Positions 28,125-38,554 of a stretch of DNA of 64,000 nt are shown piece by piece. Position 1 is the stretch's first letter, and the number at the start of each line of letters is the position of its first letter. A program made the position numbers and the translations under genes. A model generated the notes under the pieces. It saw only the letters and a list, made by a program, of their open reading frames with translations, made no database searches and had not been told where the DNA came from. Origin of the DNA: CAZMNY01 sp964567745 (GTDB lineage: Bacteria; Planctomycetota; Planctomycetia; Pirellulales; Pirellulaceae); contig CAZMNY010000019.1 of assembly GCA_964567745.1 (NCBI GenBank), forward strand, positions 62,001 through 126,000, written 5' to 3'.

Positions 28125-29102
28125 TTAGGGCTCTTGGGAATCGGAGGTGCGATATAGTTTTCGTTGAATCCCCGGGAAATACGATGTCCAGGGGCTTTGT
28201 GGGTTGGCGCTCTCGTCCATCAACTTCTTAAAGTTGTGGAGCTTTGAATCGAGCGAATCGAGATAGTGCAGCGCGACGGCTTCAAGAGTCATCGGGACTT
28301 TCGGGCTGCCAAATTCGAGTTGGCCATGATGGCTGATGATCATGTGTCTCAGCCTCATCGCATATTCGACTGGGAAAGTTTCTTCAGTGAGTCTTTCCGT
28401 CTCTCGAATCTTCTCGTCCAGGATCGATACGCCCTGGATGAGGTGTCCGATCATTTGACCCGAACTGGAGTATCCAAGTTCGCGCTCAAATGTTAATTCT
28501 TCGATTTTTCCGACGTCGTGCAGAAACGCGCCCATCATGAGCATGTCTGGATCGACATCCGGGTAGCGGGGTGCCGTCAGCTTGACCAACTCCATTACGC
28601 TCAGCGTGTGCTCGAGCAGACCGCCTCGGTAAGCATGGTGGTTTTTCACGCCGGCAGGGCAAGCGGAGAATTGCGCCATGAACGCTTCGTCGATCAAGAA
28701 ACACTCTGCCAGGTTCTGCAGCGGGTAGTTGTCCATTTCCCGCAGCAGTTCGCCCACTCTCGCTTGCAGCGTCGATACCTGCGTCTCGCCCAGCGTCACA
28801 TAATCCGACTCTTCAATCTCCGACGAATTGGTTGGCTCGATCTTGTTCAAGATCATCTGCAACCCGCCCTGGTAGAACTGAGTCGCTCCGGTGGCTCGGA
28901 CGTAGTCTCCGTTTTCGAAGGAGCCAAAGACCTTCTCGTTGGCGTTCCAGAGCATTCCCACCAGCGACCCAGTCCGGTCGGTTAGCCGAACCTGCAAATA
29001 CAAGTTGCCGTTTCGATTGCTGCGAAGCTGCTTCTCGTTGGCCAAATAGACTTCGCTGATCTGTTCGCCTTCGCCGAGGCGATTGAGGAAACGGTGGGAC
29101 AT
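28125..29102 (-). CDS. YhaM-type 3'-5' exoribonuclease (OB fold plus HD domain)
   Basis: About 325 residues. An N-terminal OB fold (about 12-100: NGNLYLQVRLTDRTG, NGDYVRATG) is followed by an HD phosphohydrolase domain with NHHAYRGGLLEHT, the metal pair in FLHDVGK and a later ISHHGQLEFGSP. This is the order of Bacillus YhaM, a manganese-dependent 3'-5' exonuclease on RNA and single-stranded DNA. I chose the ATG at 29102 because family similarity begins there; the frame is open to a GTG at 29192. It lies upstream of rnr on the same strand. Confidence 0.85.
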   Translation of the reverse strand: MSHRFLNRLGEGEQISEVYLANEKQLRSNRNGNLYLQVRLTDRTGSLVGMLWNANEKVFGSFENGDYVRATGATQFYQGGLQMILNKIEPTNSSEIEESDYVTLGETQVSTLQARVGELLREMDNYPLQNLAECFLIDEAFMAQFSACPAGVKNHHAYRGGLLEHTLSVMELVKLTAPRYPDVDPDMLMMGAFLHDVGKIEELTFERELGYSSSGQMIGHLIQGVSILDEKIRETERLTEETFPVEYAMRLRHMIISHHGQLEFGSPKVPMTLEAVALHYLDSLDSKLHNFKKLMDESANPQSPWTSYFPGIQRKLYRTSDSQEP

Positions 29103-29607
29103 CCAGAATGGGCTTTCGTTTTGGAGCGGCGTGAGACGTGCGTTCGGTTGTGCGATGCCGGGTCGGATTTGGGGCTCCGACGCGTCCAACACACAGAATG
29201 GCGAGACGCCGCGGCAAGAGCATTGATTCTAAACCAGCCCCACGGTGAGAAAAGGCCCCAAGCGACTCGCCAACAATCGGCGAGGATCGAAGTGGAATAC
29301 CCGCCGAGTCCTTGGCCGATCGAACTTCTAGGATGATCGCTCGGTTTCGCTTGGGAATAAGCGAATCGTCGGTTGGATCATCTCAATCAGGCGAGGTGAA
29401 AGCGAGGGCCAGGCCGGTTTTCTTGCAAATCGCCTAATAAAACGACCGATTCATCGTCTTTTTGATAGGAAGACGCGAGAACGACCTGCCGTTTCCGCCA
29501 GCTGCTTCGACCTGATCCAACCAATACGCATCCAACGCAACGCATCCAACGCAACTCATCCAACGCAACTCATCCAACGCAACTCATCCAACGCAAAGGT
29601 GTCAGCC
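29103..29607. other. Divergent intergenic region yhaM-like / vWA gene (505 bases)
   Basis: Apart from a possible N-terminal extension of the minus-strand gene up to 29192, no gene is supported. The segment should hold promoters for both directions. Its plus-strand end is a 14-base tandem repeat (29528-29596), listed separately. Confidence 0.5.
29528..29596 (+). repeat. 14-base tandem repeat just before the vWA gene
   Basis: Nearly five copies of (G/T)CATCCAACGCAAC in direct tandem, two starting with G then three with T. The array ends 11 bases before the chosen ATG at 29608 and covers the place where a Shine-Dalgarno would normally lie. Confidence 0.9.
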
Positions 29608-31281
29608 ATGTCCAAGATCCGATTCGCAACGATTGCAGTCATGCTTGGGTTTACTCTCCTCTTCCTAGGTTGTGCCGAGCAAGCCGTCGTGCCAACGGCC
29701 AACCCCGCGGTCGCCGAGAAGACTGACTCCCTTTCGTTCGACATGCCGTCTGGCGGGGGTGACGGCGCGGCGCCCATAGCGTCGCCTACCAGGTCTCCGG
29801 ACCCCACGAGCTCGGCCGGAGCGACCAAAAACTCGAGCACGCGCCTCGCCGCCAAAGAATCGCCGGCCGAATCGACAACTGGGCCGGCAGAAGGTGGCCT
29901 CGTCGAGTCGAGTGACAAAGCGTCATCGGACGAATCGATCCGACCGCCGCGCGAGGAATCGGAAAGCCGACGGCAAATGCAAGCCGGCCTGCTGACCGCC
30001 GGGAGCTTCGATGATCATCAGCGCTACGGACATTTCCAAGAGTTTCTCTCGAAGAGCCAGCAGAACGACCCCAGCGAGACGCTACCGCGAATGGCAATCG
30101 GCCGCCGCGCAATTATTCATGTCCACAACGGGCAAGGCGAACCGATTTCGGCCGCGCGGGTCGTCGTTTCTTCCAAGCAATCGCAACAAGTCTTGTTGGA
30201 CACGAAGACCGGAAGTGATGGGAGAACGCTGTTCCTGACCGGAATCGACCACCAAGGCGCATCGTCGCTCGAGTACGACGTTACCGTCACGCCGCCCAAC
30301 TCCGCGTCAATCACGCAGACAATGAACACGGAGACAGAACTCTGGCGAATCGAATCGCAAGACGCGCAAACCGCTCGCCCGCAAAAGCTCGACCTCGCCC
30401 TCGTGATCGACGCGACTGGCAGCATGGGTGACGAACTCAACTATCTCAAGATTGAAATCGACCACATCGCGACAACCGTCAAACGGATGTTCCCTAACGT
30501 CGATCAACGCTACTCGCTCATCGTCTACCGAGATGCGGGTGACACCTATGTGACTCGAGTTTTCGACTTCACCAATTCGCTCTCCACCTTTCGTTCCACT
30601 TTGTCGAAGCAGAGCGCGTCGGGCGGCGGCGACTATCCGGAAGCCATGCACTTGGCCATGGAAAACGCGGGACAACTCAACTGGCGCGGCGGCAACACCT
30701 CTCGCGTGATGTTCCTCATCGGCGACGCGCCGCCTCACGACGAAGACGCAGGCCGAACACTGGCGGCGGCAAAAACACTTCGCCAAAAAAATGTTCGTGT
30801 CTTTCCGATCGCGGCAAGCGGCGCTGCTTGGAAGGCTGAATACGTACTTCGCTCAATGGCCTTTCTAACGATGGGACAGTACTTGTTCCTCACCGATCAC
30901 TCCGGCGTCGGCAACCCGCACGCCGCGCCGCACGTTCCGGACTATCAAGTCGAACATCTCAATCGCTTGATGGTTCGAATGGTTGCTCAGGAGCTGGCTG
31001 GCAAGAAGCTGGCCCCGCAAGAAGTCATCGCGATCGAACGAGGCGACGCGTCGCCTCTGCAATTTCAACCGCTTCAACCTCTCGCACAACAAGTTGGCGC
31101 CAACGTGATTCAGCCTGTCAATCAGCAAATGATCTGCGGAGTCACCGCCCCGGTTCGCCGCGACGTCTACTTTTTCTCACTTAGTGATCTGCCGATCGAT
31201 CGGCTCACATTCAAGTGGATGGTTTACGGTGTTGCGATCTGTGGGATCATCGCCCTTGGTTGTGTCGCCTCACGCCTGTAG
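29608..31281 (+). CDS. Lipoprotein with von Willebrand factor A domain
   Basis: A 557-residue envelope protein. A signal peptide ends in the lipobox LLFLGC. A polar low-complexity linker (about 25-125) follows, then a beta-rich segment (about 165-235) and a vWA domain (about 258-450) with the metal-ion site DATGSMG, a YSLIVYRD strand and the FLIGDAPPHDED strand. A hydrophobic helix (about 533-553) closes the protein. vWA domains bind protein ligands through a divalent metal. The combination of a lipid anchor and a C-terminal membrane helix is unusual. A GTG at 29599 is an alternative start; the ATG fits the signal peptide better. Confidence 0.85.
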   Translation: MSKIRFATIAVMLGFTLLFLGCAEQAVVPTANPAVAEKTDSLSFDMPSGGGDGAAPIASPTRSPDPTSSAGATKNSSTRLAAKESPAESTTGPAEGGLVESSDKASSDESIRPPREESESRRQMQAGLLTAGSFDDHQRYGHFQEFLSKSQQNDPSETLPRMAIGRRAIIHVHNGQGEPISAARVVVSSKQSQQVLLDTKTGSDGRTLFLTGIDHQGASSLEYDVTVTPPNSASITQTMNTETELWRIESQDAQTARPQKLDLALVIDATGSMGDELNYLKIEIDHIATTVKRMFPNVDQRYSLIVYRDAGDTYVTRVFDFTNSLSTFRSTLSKQSASGGGDYPEAMHLAMENAGQLNWRGGNTSRVMFLIGDAPPHDEDAGRTLAAAKTLRQKNVRVFPIAASGAAWKAEYVLRSMAFLTMGQYLFLTDHSGVGNPHAAPHVPDYQVEHLNRLMVRMVAQELAGKKLAPQEVIAIERGDASPLQFQPLQPLAQQVGANVIQPVNQQMICGVTAPVRRDVYFFSLSDLPIDRLTFKWMVYGVAICGIIALGCVASRL

Positions 31282-31352
31282 ACGAGTCGACGAACTGGCC
31301 TGGCCTGGCTTGGCTCATTTTTTTGCCTTCGCCAGCAGAGGCTGAGACTAGC

Positions 31353-31730
31353 TCAGCACTCGACGATTTCCGCTTTGGTCGATTCGATGAAGCCGAGAAC
31401 GTCTTGTCTCTCTCGATCGGCCAAGTCGAAATGTTTCAGCGTCGCTTTCAAGTGACCAATGAAACTCTCCCAATCGGCTTCGCTGATGGCCATCCCTTTG
31501 TGAGTCAGCTCCATGCTGCGGCCGGTGTAGTACATCGGCCCGCCAGCGTTGTGGCAAAGGAAGTCGATGAGTAACTGTTTTTCTCTTTCAACCCCGTCGG
31601 CGCCGCGGTTCTGCCAGAATCGCCCCAGTAGTGAATCGGACTGCAGTCGGGGCAGCAGATTTCCGGCGACGGCCGCGATCGCGTCGTATCCGCCGAGCCG
31701 ATCGTAAAGGCAATCATCGGAGTTCGACAT
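31353..31730 (-). CDS. Group 1 truncated hemoglobin
   Basis: A 125-residue globin of the two-over-two fold. The N terminus (LYDRLGGYDAI) is the family signature, and TGRSMELTHKGMAI includes the proximal histidine region. These proteins bind heme and react with oxygen or nitric oxide. AAAGGACG lies just upstream of the ATG. It stands alone, convergent with the vWA gene and divergent from the ABC transporter. Confidence 0.93.
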   Translation of the reverse strand: MSNSDDCLYDRLGGYDAIAAVAGNLLPRLQSDSLLGRFWQNRGADGVEREKQLLIDFLCHNAGGPMYYTGRSMELTHKGMAISEADWESFIGHLKATLKHFDLADRERQDVLGFIESTKAEIVEC

Positions 31731-32050
31731 AGTTCGTCCTTTTTTGTGAATCTGCAGCTGTTGGTCGGTAGTTGAGGTTAGCAGGGTCCGGCCTCGTTGC
31801 CACTGAGGGTGAGAAAATTACCGCCTGAGCATCGTTGCAAGCGTCTCGGCCGAAGGCAATTCCAGTTCGTTGCCGCCTCCACATGCGGATCGCGAGTCTC
31901 CTTGGACAGACGCCTGCCTAGCATTGCTAGCATGACGGCGATCTTGGTGTTCGCGGGCGGATTTGCTACAAGGTCGCTGACAAAAGGAATGACGGGGTTC
32001 GCGACGTTCATGTCAAGCGAAGCGGGTCTGGATTATCGGGATGGAGCCCA
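31731..32050. other. Divergent intergenic region hemoglobin / ABC exporter (320 bases)
   Basis: Short frames exist on both strands, but none has family-like sequence. It presumably holds the two divergent promoters. No repeat or hairpin stands out. Confidence 0.45.
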
Positions 32051-34042
32051 ATGAACAACTTTTGGCGAGCCATCGGCTTGGCTTCGCGTCATCGTCTCCT
32101 GCTCTTCGGCATCGTGACGACGTCGGCTATCGTGGCGTTGTTCTGGGGTGCCAATATCGGTGCCGTCTACCCCGTCATCGAAGTCGTCTTTCAGAAGAAA
32201 TCGCTCCAAAAAGAAGTGGAGCGGGGAATCGATCAAGCGGCGGCGACTCATCTCGAGTCGTTCGTGAGACTGCTGGAACTGGATAACAAAATCGCCGAGG
32301 CAAATGCCTGGCGGTTCGACCAGCGGAGCGAGCGACTCACGGCGAGAATAAAGTTCGGATTCCAGACGGTATTTGTGGCGACGATCCAATCGGCCAAACC
32401 TGTCGTCTTGCCAAGGCTTCCTCACAAGCCTTTTTACGCGCTGGCGATGGTCGTCGCGTTCTTGCTGTTGGGCACAATCATCAAGTGCGTCTTTCTCGCC
32501 TGGAACATGTATCTCGTAGCTCAACTCGCTCAGCTAACTACGCTCGAACTGCGCACGGAATTCTACCGGCGAACGTTGCAGATGGAGCTGAGCGCTTTCG
32601 ACGAGCACAACACCGGCGCGCTGATGGCTCGGTTCACCAACGACATGGCGAACATCACGAACGGAGTCGGCACGGTATTTGGCAAGACGTTACGCGAACC
32701 GTTGAAGATGATTGTCTGTTTCCTCGGTGCCGCCTTAATCAGTTGGCGATTGCTGCTGCTTTCGCTCGTCATCGCGCCGTTGTGTATGGCGGTCATGTAC
32801 TTCCTGGCCAAATCGATCAAGCGTGCAAATCGCCGCGCGATGGAGGAGATGTCGCGAGTCTACAGTCGCTTGGCCGAATCGTTTGCCGGAATCGCCGTCG
32901 TCAAAGCGTACACGATGGAGCGAGTTGAGCGGAGTCGCTTCTTGCAGACGGCTCGACAGCTCTACTACAAGACACTGCGGATCACCTACTACGGCGCTCT
33001 GACTCGATCGAACAATGAAATGCTCGGCGTTTGCATCATCTGTCTCTCCTTGCTGGCCGGCGGTTATCTCGTGCTCACGGGCGACGTCAAGCTGATGGGT
33101 ATCAAGATGGCTCATCAACCGTTCACGATTGGCTCGATGATGTTGTTCTACGGATTCCTCATCGGCGTAAGCGATCCGGCGAGAAAACTGGCTGACGTTT
33201 TCAATCAACTGCAAAGCGCCTCGGCCGCGGCCGACCGTGTCTACCCGATGCTCGACCGTAAACCCACCATAGTCGATCCGAAGCGGCCCAGACGGCTGCT
33301 CGAAGGGCCTCAGGATTTAGTCTTTGAAGACGTCAGTTTCGCATACCAGCCGAACCAAATTGTTCTCAATAACTTCAGTCTCAATATCCGCGCGGGTGAG
33401 ACCGTAGCGATTGTCGGACCGAATGGTTGCGGCAAAAGCACTTTGATGAACTTGTTGCTTAGGTTTTACGATCCGCTTTCGGGTGAGGTCAGTTGGGGCG
33501 GGATCAATCTTCGCGACGTGAAAAGGCGTGATCTGCGAAAGCGAATCGCATTGGTCACCCAGCAGACGTGGCTGTTCGACGACACGATCGCCAACAACAT
33601 CCGCTACGGCTCGCCGCATGCATCGGATGAGCAAGTTGTGGAAGCAGCCCAGCAAGCATTTGCCGATGGCTTTATCGACGCCATGCCCGAGGGATACGAA
33701 ACGGTTGTGGGCGAAGCGGGCGGCAGACTGTCAGGCGGACAACGCCAACGTATCGCTATGGCAAGGGCCTTCCTGCGAGATCCCGATCTCTTGATCTTGG
33801 ACGAGGCGACAAGCCAGGTCGACCAACAAAGCGAACGATTGATTCAAAATGCGATCGACAAGTTCGCGGCGACGCGAACATGCCTGTTCATCACCCACCG
33901 GATGTCGGCTTGCGTCCATGCCGATAAGATCGTCGTCATCGAAGACGGCCGGCTTATCGCGACCGGTCGCCATGAAGACCTGCTCAATTCCTGCCCGATG
34001 TACCAGCGGCTCAGCCTGTCGAATCTCAAGAAGTCGGCATAA
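32051..34042 (+). CDS. ABC exporter, fused membrane and ATPase domains (MsbA-like)
   Basis: A 663-residue half-transporter that should act as a dimer. Six membrane helices occupy about residues 10-400, with an unusually long segment between helix 1 and helix 2 (about 40-130) rich in charged residues. The nucleotide-binding domain has Walker A GPNGCGKST (about 456-464), signature LSGGQRQRIAMARA, Walker B LLILDEATS and a switch His in ITHRMS. MsbA-type proteins flip lipids or lipopolysaccharide precursors, but family similarity alone does not fix the substrate. GGAG precedes the ATG at 32051. Confidence 0.93.
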   Translation: MNNFWRAIGLASRHRLLLFGIVTTSAIVALFWGANIGAVYPVIEVVFQKKSLQKEVERGIDQAAATHLESFVRLLELDNKIAEANAWRFDQRSERLTARIKFGFQTVFVATIQSAKPVVLPRLPHKPFYALAMVVAFLLLGTIIKCVFLAWNMYLVAQLAQLTTLELRTEFYRRTLQMELSAFDEHNTGALMARFTNDMANITNGVGTVFGKTLREPLKMIVCFLGAALISWRLLLLSLVIAPLCMAVMYFLAKSIKRANRRAMEEMSRVYSRLAESFAGIAVVKAYTMERVERSRFLQTARQLYYKTLRITYYGALTRSNNEMLGVCIICLSLLAGGYLVLTGDVKLMGIKMAHQPFTIGSMMLFYGFLIGVSDPARKLADVFNQLQSASAAADRVYPMLDRKPTIVDPKRPRRLLEGPQDLVFEDVSFAYQPNQIVLNNFSLNIRAGETVAIVGPNGCGKSTLMNLLLRFYDPLSGEVSWGGINLRDVKRRDLRKRIALVTQQTWLFDDTIANNIRYGSPHASDEQVVEAAQQAFADGFIDAMPEGYETVVGEAGGRLSGGQRQRIAMARAFLRDPDLLILDEATSQVDQQSERLIQNAIDKFAATRTCLFITHRMSACVHADKIVVIEDGRLIATGRHEDLLNSCPMYQRLSLSNLKKSA

Positions 34043-34056
34043 GCAAAGTGAGCAAG

Positions 34057-34075
34057 AAAGGGGAGGCACCCCTTT
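34057..34075. repeat. Short hairpin related to the 10896-11007 element
   Basis: AAAGGGG-AGGCA-CCCCTTT is a perfect 7-bp hairpin between the convergent ABC and histidine kinase genes; it overlaps the kinase stop codon. It shares AAGGGGAGGC and CCCTTT with the left arm of the element at 10908. Confidence 0.6.
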
Positions 34076-34739
34076 AATTCGGGTGAATTGCGACTCGCAA
34101 CTGCGAGCCTCCTAGTTCGCTCGGGCCGAACTCGGTCTGACCGCCTAGTGCTTCAACTCGTTCCTGGATGCCTCGAAGCCCGACACCAGCGAGCGGAGCG
34201 GCCTTCAATTCCGCCGAGCCGATTCCATTGTCGTCGACCGTCAACACGAGCAGGTTGCCATCGGCGAACAGTTTGAGTTCAACGATTTTCGCGTTGCTAT
34301 GTTTGACCGCGTTCGTCAGCCCCTCTTGGGCAATTCGATAGAGAGCGGTTTCCAAGTCCTCGCCGAGCGGTGGCAAGTCATCGCTTTCGAAAGAAAATGA
34401 CGGATCTGAGCTGCCGTCCATGGCTTGGCACAAATTGTCAAGCGCGCCGGACAATCCGAGTTTCTCCAGTTCGGGCGGGCGAAGGCCGTTGATCAAGGCG
34501 CGACACTCAAGAATCGACTTTCGCAGCAACTCGACCGATTGTCCCAAAGCATCGGCCACACTTTCGTGTCGACCGGCCTCAAGGTCCCGCGTTGCGGCCT
34601 CCAGAAACATCAGGGCGGCAGTTGTCTCCTGAACAATGCCGTCATGAATTTCCAAAGCGACCCAGCGGCGGTCGCGCTTGAAGAATTCGAGCAACTCAAG
34701 TGCGATGATTTCGTCGTCAGGCGTTTCGCGTGCAGCCAT
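34074..34739 (-). CDS. Soluble histidine kinase, NarX/DegS type
   Basis: A 221-residue kinase consisting only of a HisKA_3 dimerisation/phosphoacceptor domain (His32 in ALEIHDGIVQETT) and a HATPase domain with YRIAQEGLTNAVKHS (N box), VDDNGIG (G1) and GVGLRGIQERV (G2). There is no membrane helix and no obvious sensor domain, so input must come through another protein. The usual partner, a NarL/FixJ-type response regulator, is not encoded in this window. It lies 53 bases after xylA on the same strand. Confidence 0.9.
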   Translation of the reverse strand: MAARETPDDEIIALELLEFFKRDRRWVALEIHDGIVQETTAALMFLEAATRDLEAGRHESVADALGQSVELLRKSILECRALINGLRPPELEKLGLSGALDNLCQAMDGSSDPSFSFESDDLPPLGEDLETALYRIAQEGLTNAVKHSNAKIVELKLFADGNLLVLTVDDNGIGSAELKAAPLAGVGLRGIQERVEALGGQTEFGPSELGGSQLRVAIHPN

Positions 34740-34792
34740 CCGCCTGCTCCATCGTTGCTCGACGTTTCATGAAACGATGTCCAACTCGTCTC

Positions 34793-36103
<1,311 letters not shown>

Positions 36104-36266
36104 CGTGCTACCTACTCTTAGTCGTTTCTGTCTACTCAGTCGTTCTGTCAGCAATTCAGCCCGTATCGTCTCAAATCAGCGTCACTCTGGCAACGACCGA
36201 GAGAGGCCGTTTTTTCGGCAACCCAGAATGCCGCATACGAATCGCCGCCCAGTAGAACAACGCGTC

Positions 36267-37667
36267 TTACAATTCCAATTGCGACGGCGCCGGCTTCATT
36301 CCGCTGCGATGTTGGTCAGCCACTTTCTGCAACTCCTTGATCGCATCGGCGTGTTTTTCCGCGACGTTATATTTTTCTGACGGATCGTGTTCGAGGTTGA
36401 AGAGCAGGGGAGTGTCATGCTTTTCCGGCGTTCGCTGCCCATAGCCCGATTGAGTCTGAAGGTGCATCTTCCACGGTCCTTTTCGAACGGCGAAGAGGCG
36501 GTAACCTCGGTAATAGAAATACGCTTCGCGTTTGCTTGCCCCCGTGCCTTTAAGAACTGGCGTCAAGTCGAAACTGTCGAGCGTTCGGTCCTTGGGTAAT
36601 TCGGCACCGGCGAGTGAATGGAAGGTGGCGAAGAGGTCCATCGTGCCCGCAATGTTGGTCGAGACGCTGGCGGCTTTGATCGTTTCCGGCCACCAAGCGA
36701 TGGTCGGCTCGCGCATCCCGCCTTCCCAAGTGCTGCCTTTGCCTCCTCGCAGCAAGCCGGCCGAACCTCCATGTTCGTTAAACGGGAGCCAAGGGCCGTT
36801 ATCCGACGTGAACACGACCAGCGTATTCGTATCGAGTTTCAGCTCGCGCAGCGTGTTGAGAATCTGTCCGACGCTCCAGTCGATCTCTTCAATCACGTCG
36901 CCGTAAAGTCCTCGCTTGCTCTTTCCAGACGTCTCGTCGGAGGCGAAGAGCGGAACGTGAGGCATGCTATGAGGCAGGTAAACCAAGAACGGGTCCTTCT
37001 GGTGCTGGCGAATAAATCGAACAGCTTCTTCAGTGTATCGTCGAGTAATCGTGGTTTGATCAGCCGGTCGCTCGACAATTTTTGTTCCGCGCATGATCGG
37101 AACATTCCAGTAGGACGTCTTCGGTTCGAGAAACGCAGCTCGACCCTTGGGCGCGTTCGGCACTCGATCCATATCGTTCGAGTACGGAATGCCAAAGTAC
37201 TCGTCAAATCCGTTGTTCGTGGGAAGGTAGGGCGGCAGGTGGCCAAGATGCCATTTTCCAAAACAGCCTGTCGCGTACCCTTTGGCTTTCAGCGCTTCGG
37301 CAATGGTGATCTCATCGGCCTGGATGCCGCCTTTCGAGTTTGGAAAAAGCACTCGACGCTTGTCGCTGCACATCCCATTTCGAGCTGGCAGGCGTCCTGT
37401 CATCAGAGCGGCGCGACTGGGAGTGCAAACGGGCGAGGCGGAATAGAACTGGGTCAACTTCATTCCCTCGGCCGCCATTCGATCCAGGTTCGGCGTCTTG
37501 ATCGTCGGGTGACCGTAGCATCCGAGATCGCCATAGCCCAAGTCGTCGCAAAAAATGACGACGAAGTTCGGAGTCTCGGCCGCTACAAGCGGTTTGGTCC
37601 ATCCGGCCGAAATGGTAAACGCAAAAAGAAGAACGAGTAAGGCGATTCTCGGTGTTGGTCGAGTCAT
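36267..37667 (-). CDS. Secreted arylsulfatase-type sulfatase
   Basis: A 466-residue type I sulfatase. A signal peptide (about 1-30) precedes the metal-binding pair Asp41-Asp42 in FCDDLGYGD. The maturation motif CTPSR at residues 81-85 has Cys81, which a formylglycine-generating enzyme converts to the catalytic aldehyde. FGKWHLGH, MPHVPLF and FTSDNGPW supply further active-site residues. Planctomycetes carry many such genes for marine sulfated polysaccharides. No modifying enzyme is encoded here. The start at 37667 was chosen because the signal peptide begins there. Confidence 0.95.
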   Translation of the reverse strand: MTRPTPRIALLVLLFAFTISAGWTKPLVAAETPNFVVIFCDDLGYGDLGCYGHPTIKTPNLDRMAAEGMKLTQFYSASPVCTPSRAALMTGRLPARNGMCSDKRRVLFPNSKGGIQADEITIAEALKAKGYATGCFGKWHLGHLPPYLPTNNGFDEYFGIPYSNDMDRVPNAPKGRAAFLEPKTSYWNVPIMRGTKIVERPADQTTITRRYTEEAVRFIRQHQKDPFLVYLPHSMPHVPLFASDETSGKSKRGLYGDVIEEIDWSVGQILNTLRELKLDTNTLVVFTSDNGPWLPFNEHGGSAGLLRGGKGSTWEGGMREPTIAWWPETIKAASVSTNIAGTMDLFATFHSLAGAELPKDRTLDSFDLTPVLKGTGASKREAYFYYRGYRLFAVRKGPWKMHLQTQSGYGQRTPEKHDTPLLFNLEHDPSEKYNVAEKHADAIKELQKVADQHRSGMKPAPSQLEL

Positions 37668-37756
37668 GGTGAGTTCACTTATACAGAGGATGAAAGCTGA
37701 TCTGTTGAGTTTAGCCAAGCTGAAATCGAGTGTTGTTCCGTTGGCTTTTGACGTTT

Positions 37757-38554
37757 CTAGTCCGTGGTCATGTTGAGCACCCAGTCGCCGAACTTGGGGC
37801 TTAATTGGGCGAGCGCGAAGAGCAGTTTAGCTTTGGCGGGCAAGATTAATTCGGGGCGTCGACTGTCACAACCGCTTACGATCTTCTCGGCAACGCGTTT
37901 CGGATCGAGCCCTTTGAGCTTGGTTCCTCCGCCCGGCTTGATGGCCGAATCGGGAAGCGATGTGGCTTGATCTTCGTAGCGGCGGCCGGCGTCATCTCGA
38001 AGCAAGGGCCCTGGGCAAACGAGCATCACGTGCACCCCGTCGTCTTTCAATTCCAATCGCAATTGGTGGGCGTACGCGGCCACGGCGAATTTCGACGGCG
38101 GATACGAGCCGAGATAGCGATTGGCCGTTTTGGATGCCAGTGAGCCGATGAAGACGATACTGCCCTTGGAGTCGATAATGGCCGGCGCTGCGGCCTGCGT
38201 GCCGTGCACGGCTGTCATGAAATTGGTCTCGAGAGCATCGCGGAATTGCTCCGGCGTCGTTTGCAATGCGGCGCCGCGAGAGGAGACGCCAACGTTGTTG
38301 ACCCAAACATCGATGCGCCCGAATTGATCTCGTATCGCGTCGGCGGCCGTCTTCATCTCGATGCTGGCTGTCGCGTCGGCGACTCGCGTGCTGATCTTCG
38401 CCGAGCCTGTCTTGCTCGCCTCCGCCAGTCGCTCGGCGTTGCGGCCGAGGATGACCACCTGAGCTTGTTTGGCAGCGAAAGCCGTTGCGATCGAAAGACC
38501 GAGACCCGCCGATCCGCCAGCAACAACGACCACTTTCTGATCCCAGCCACTCAT
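37757..38554 (-). CDS. Short-chain dehydrogenase/reductase
   Basis: A 265-residue classical SDR. The cofactor motif GGSAGLG is near residue 14, NNVG follows, and the catalytic set includes Ser in FIGSLAS and YPPSK (YxxxK). The downstream PGPLLRDD segment is also typical. The last 20 residues are hydrophobic and may touch the membrane. The substrate is unknown. Its ATG overlaps the stop of the upstream DUF6174-like gene by four bases (ATGA), so the two are translationally coupled. Confidence 0.9.
   Translation of the reverse strand: MSGWDQKVVVVAGGSAGLGLSIATAFAAKQAQVVILGRNAERLAEASKTGSAKISTRVADATASIEMKTAADAIRDQFGRIDVWVNNVGVSSRGAALQTTPEQFRDALETNFMTAVHGTQAAAPAIIDSKGSIVFIGSLASKTANRYLGSYPPSKFAVAAYAHQLRLELKDDGVHVMLVCPGPLLRDDAGRRYEDQATSLPDSAIKPGGGTKLKGLDPKRVAEKIVSGCDSRRPELILPAKAKLLFALAQLSPKFGDWVLNMTTD

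Noticed and set aside
29528..29596. Tandem array considered as CRISPR
   Set aside because: The units are directly adjacent, only 14 bases long and without spacers. The same holds for the 17-base array at 51754.
31778..32054. Overlapping small frames on both strands between hemoglobin and the ABC gene
   Set aside because: Neither has a ribosome-binding site or family-like residues; both are likely chance frames in a promoter region.
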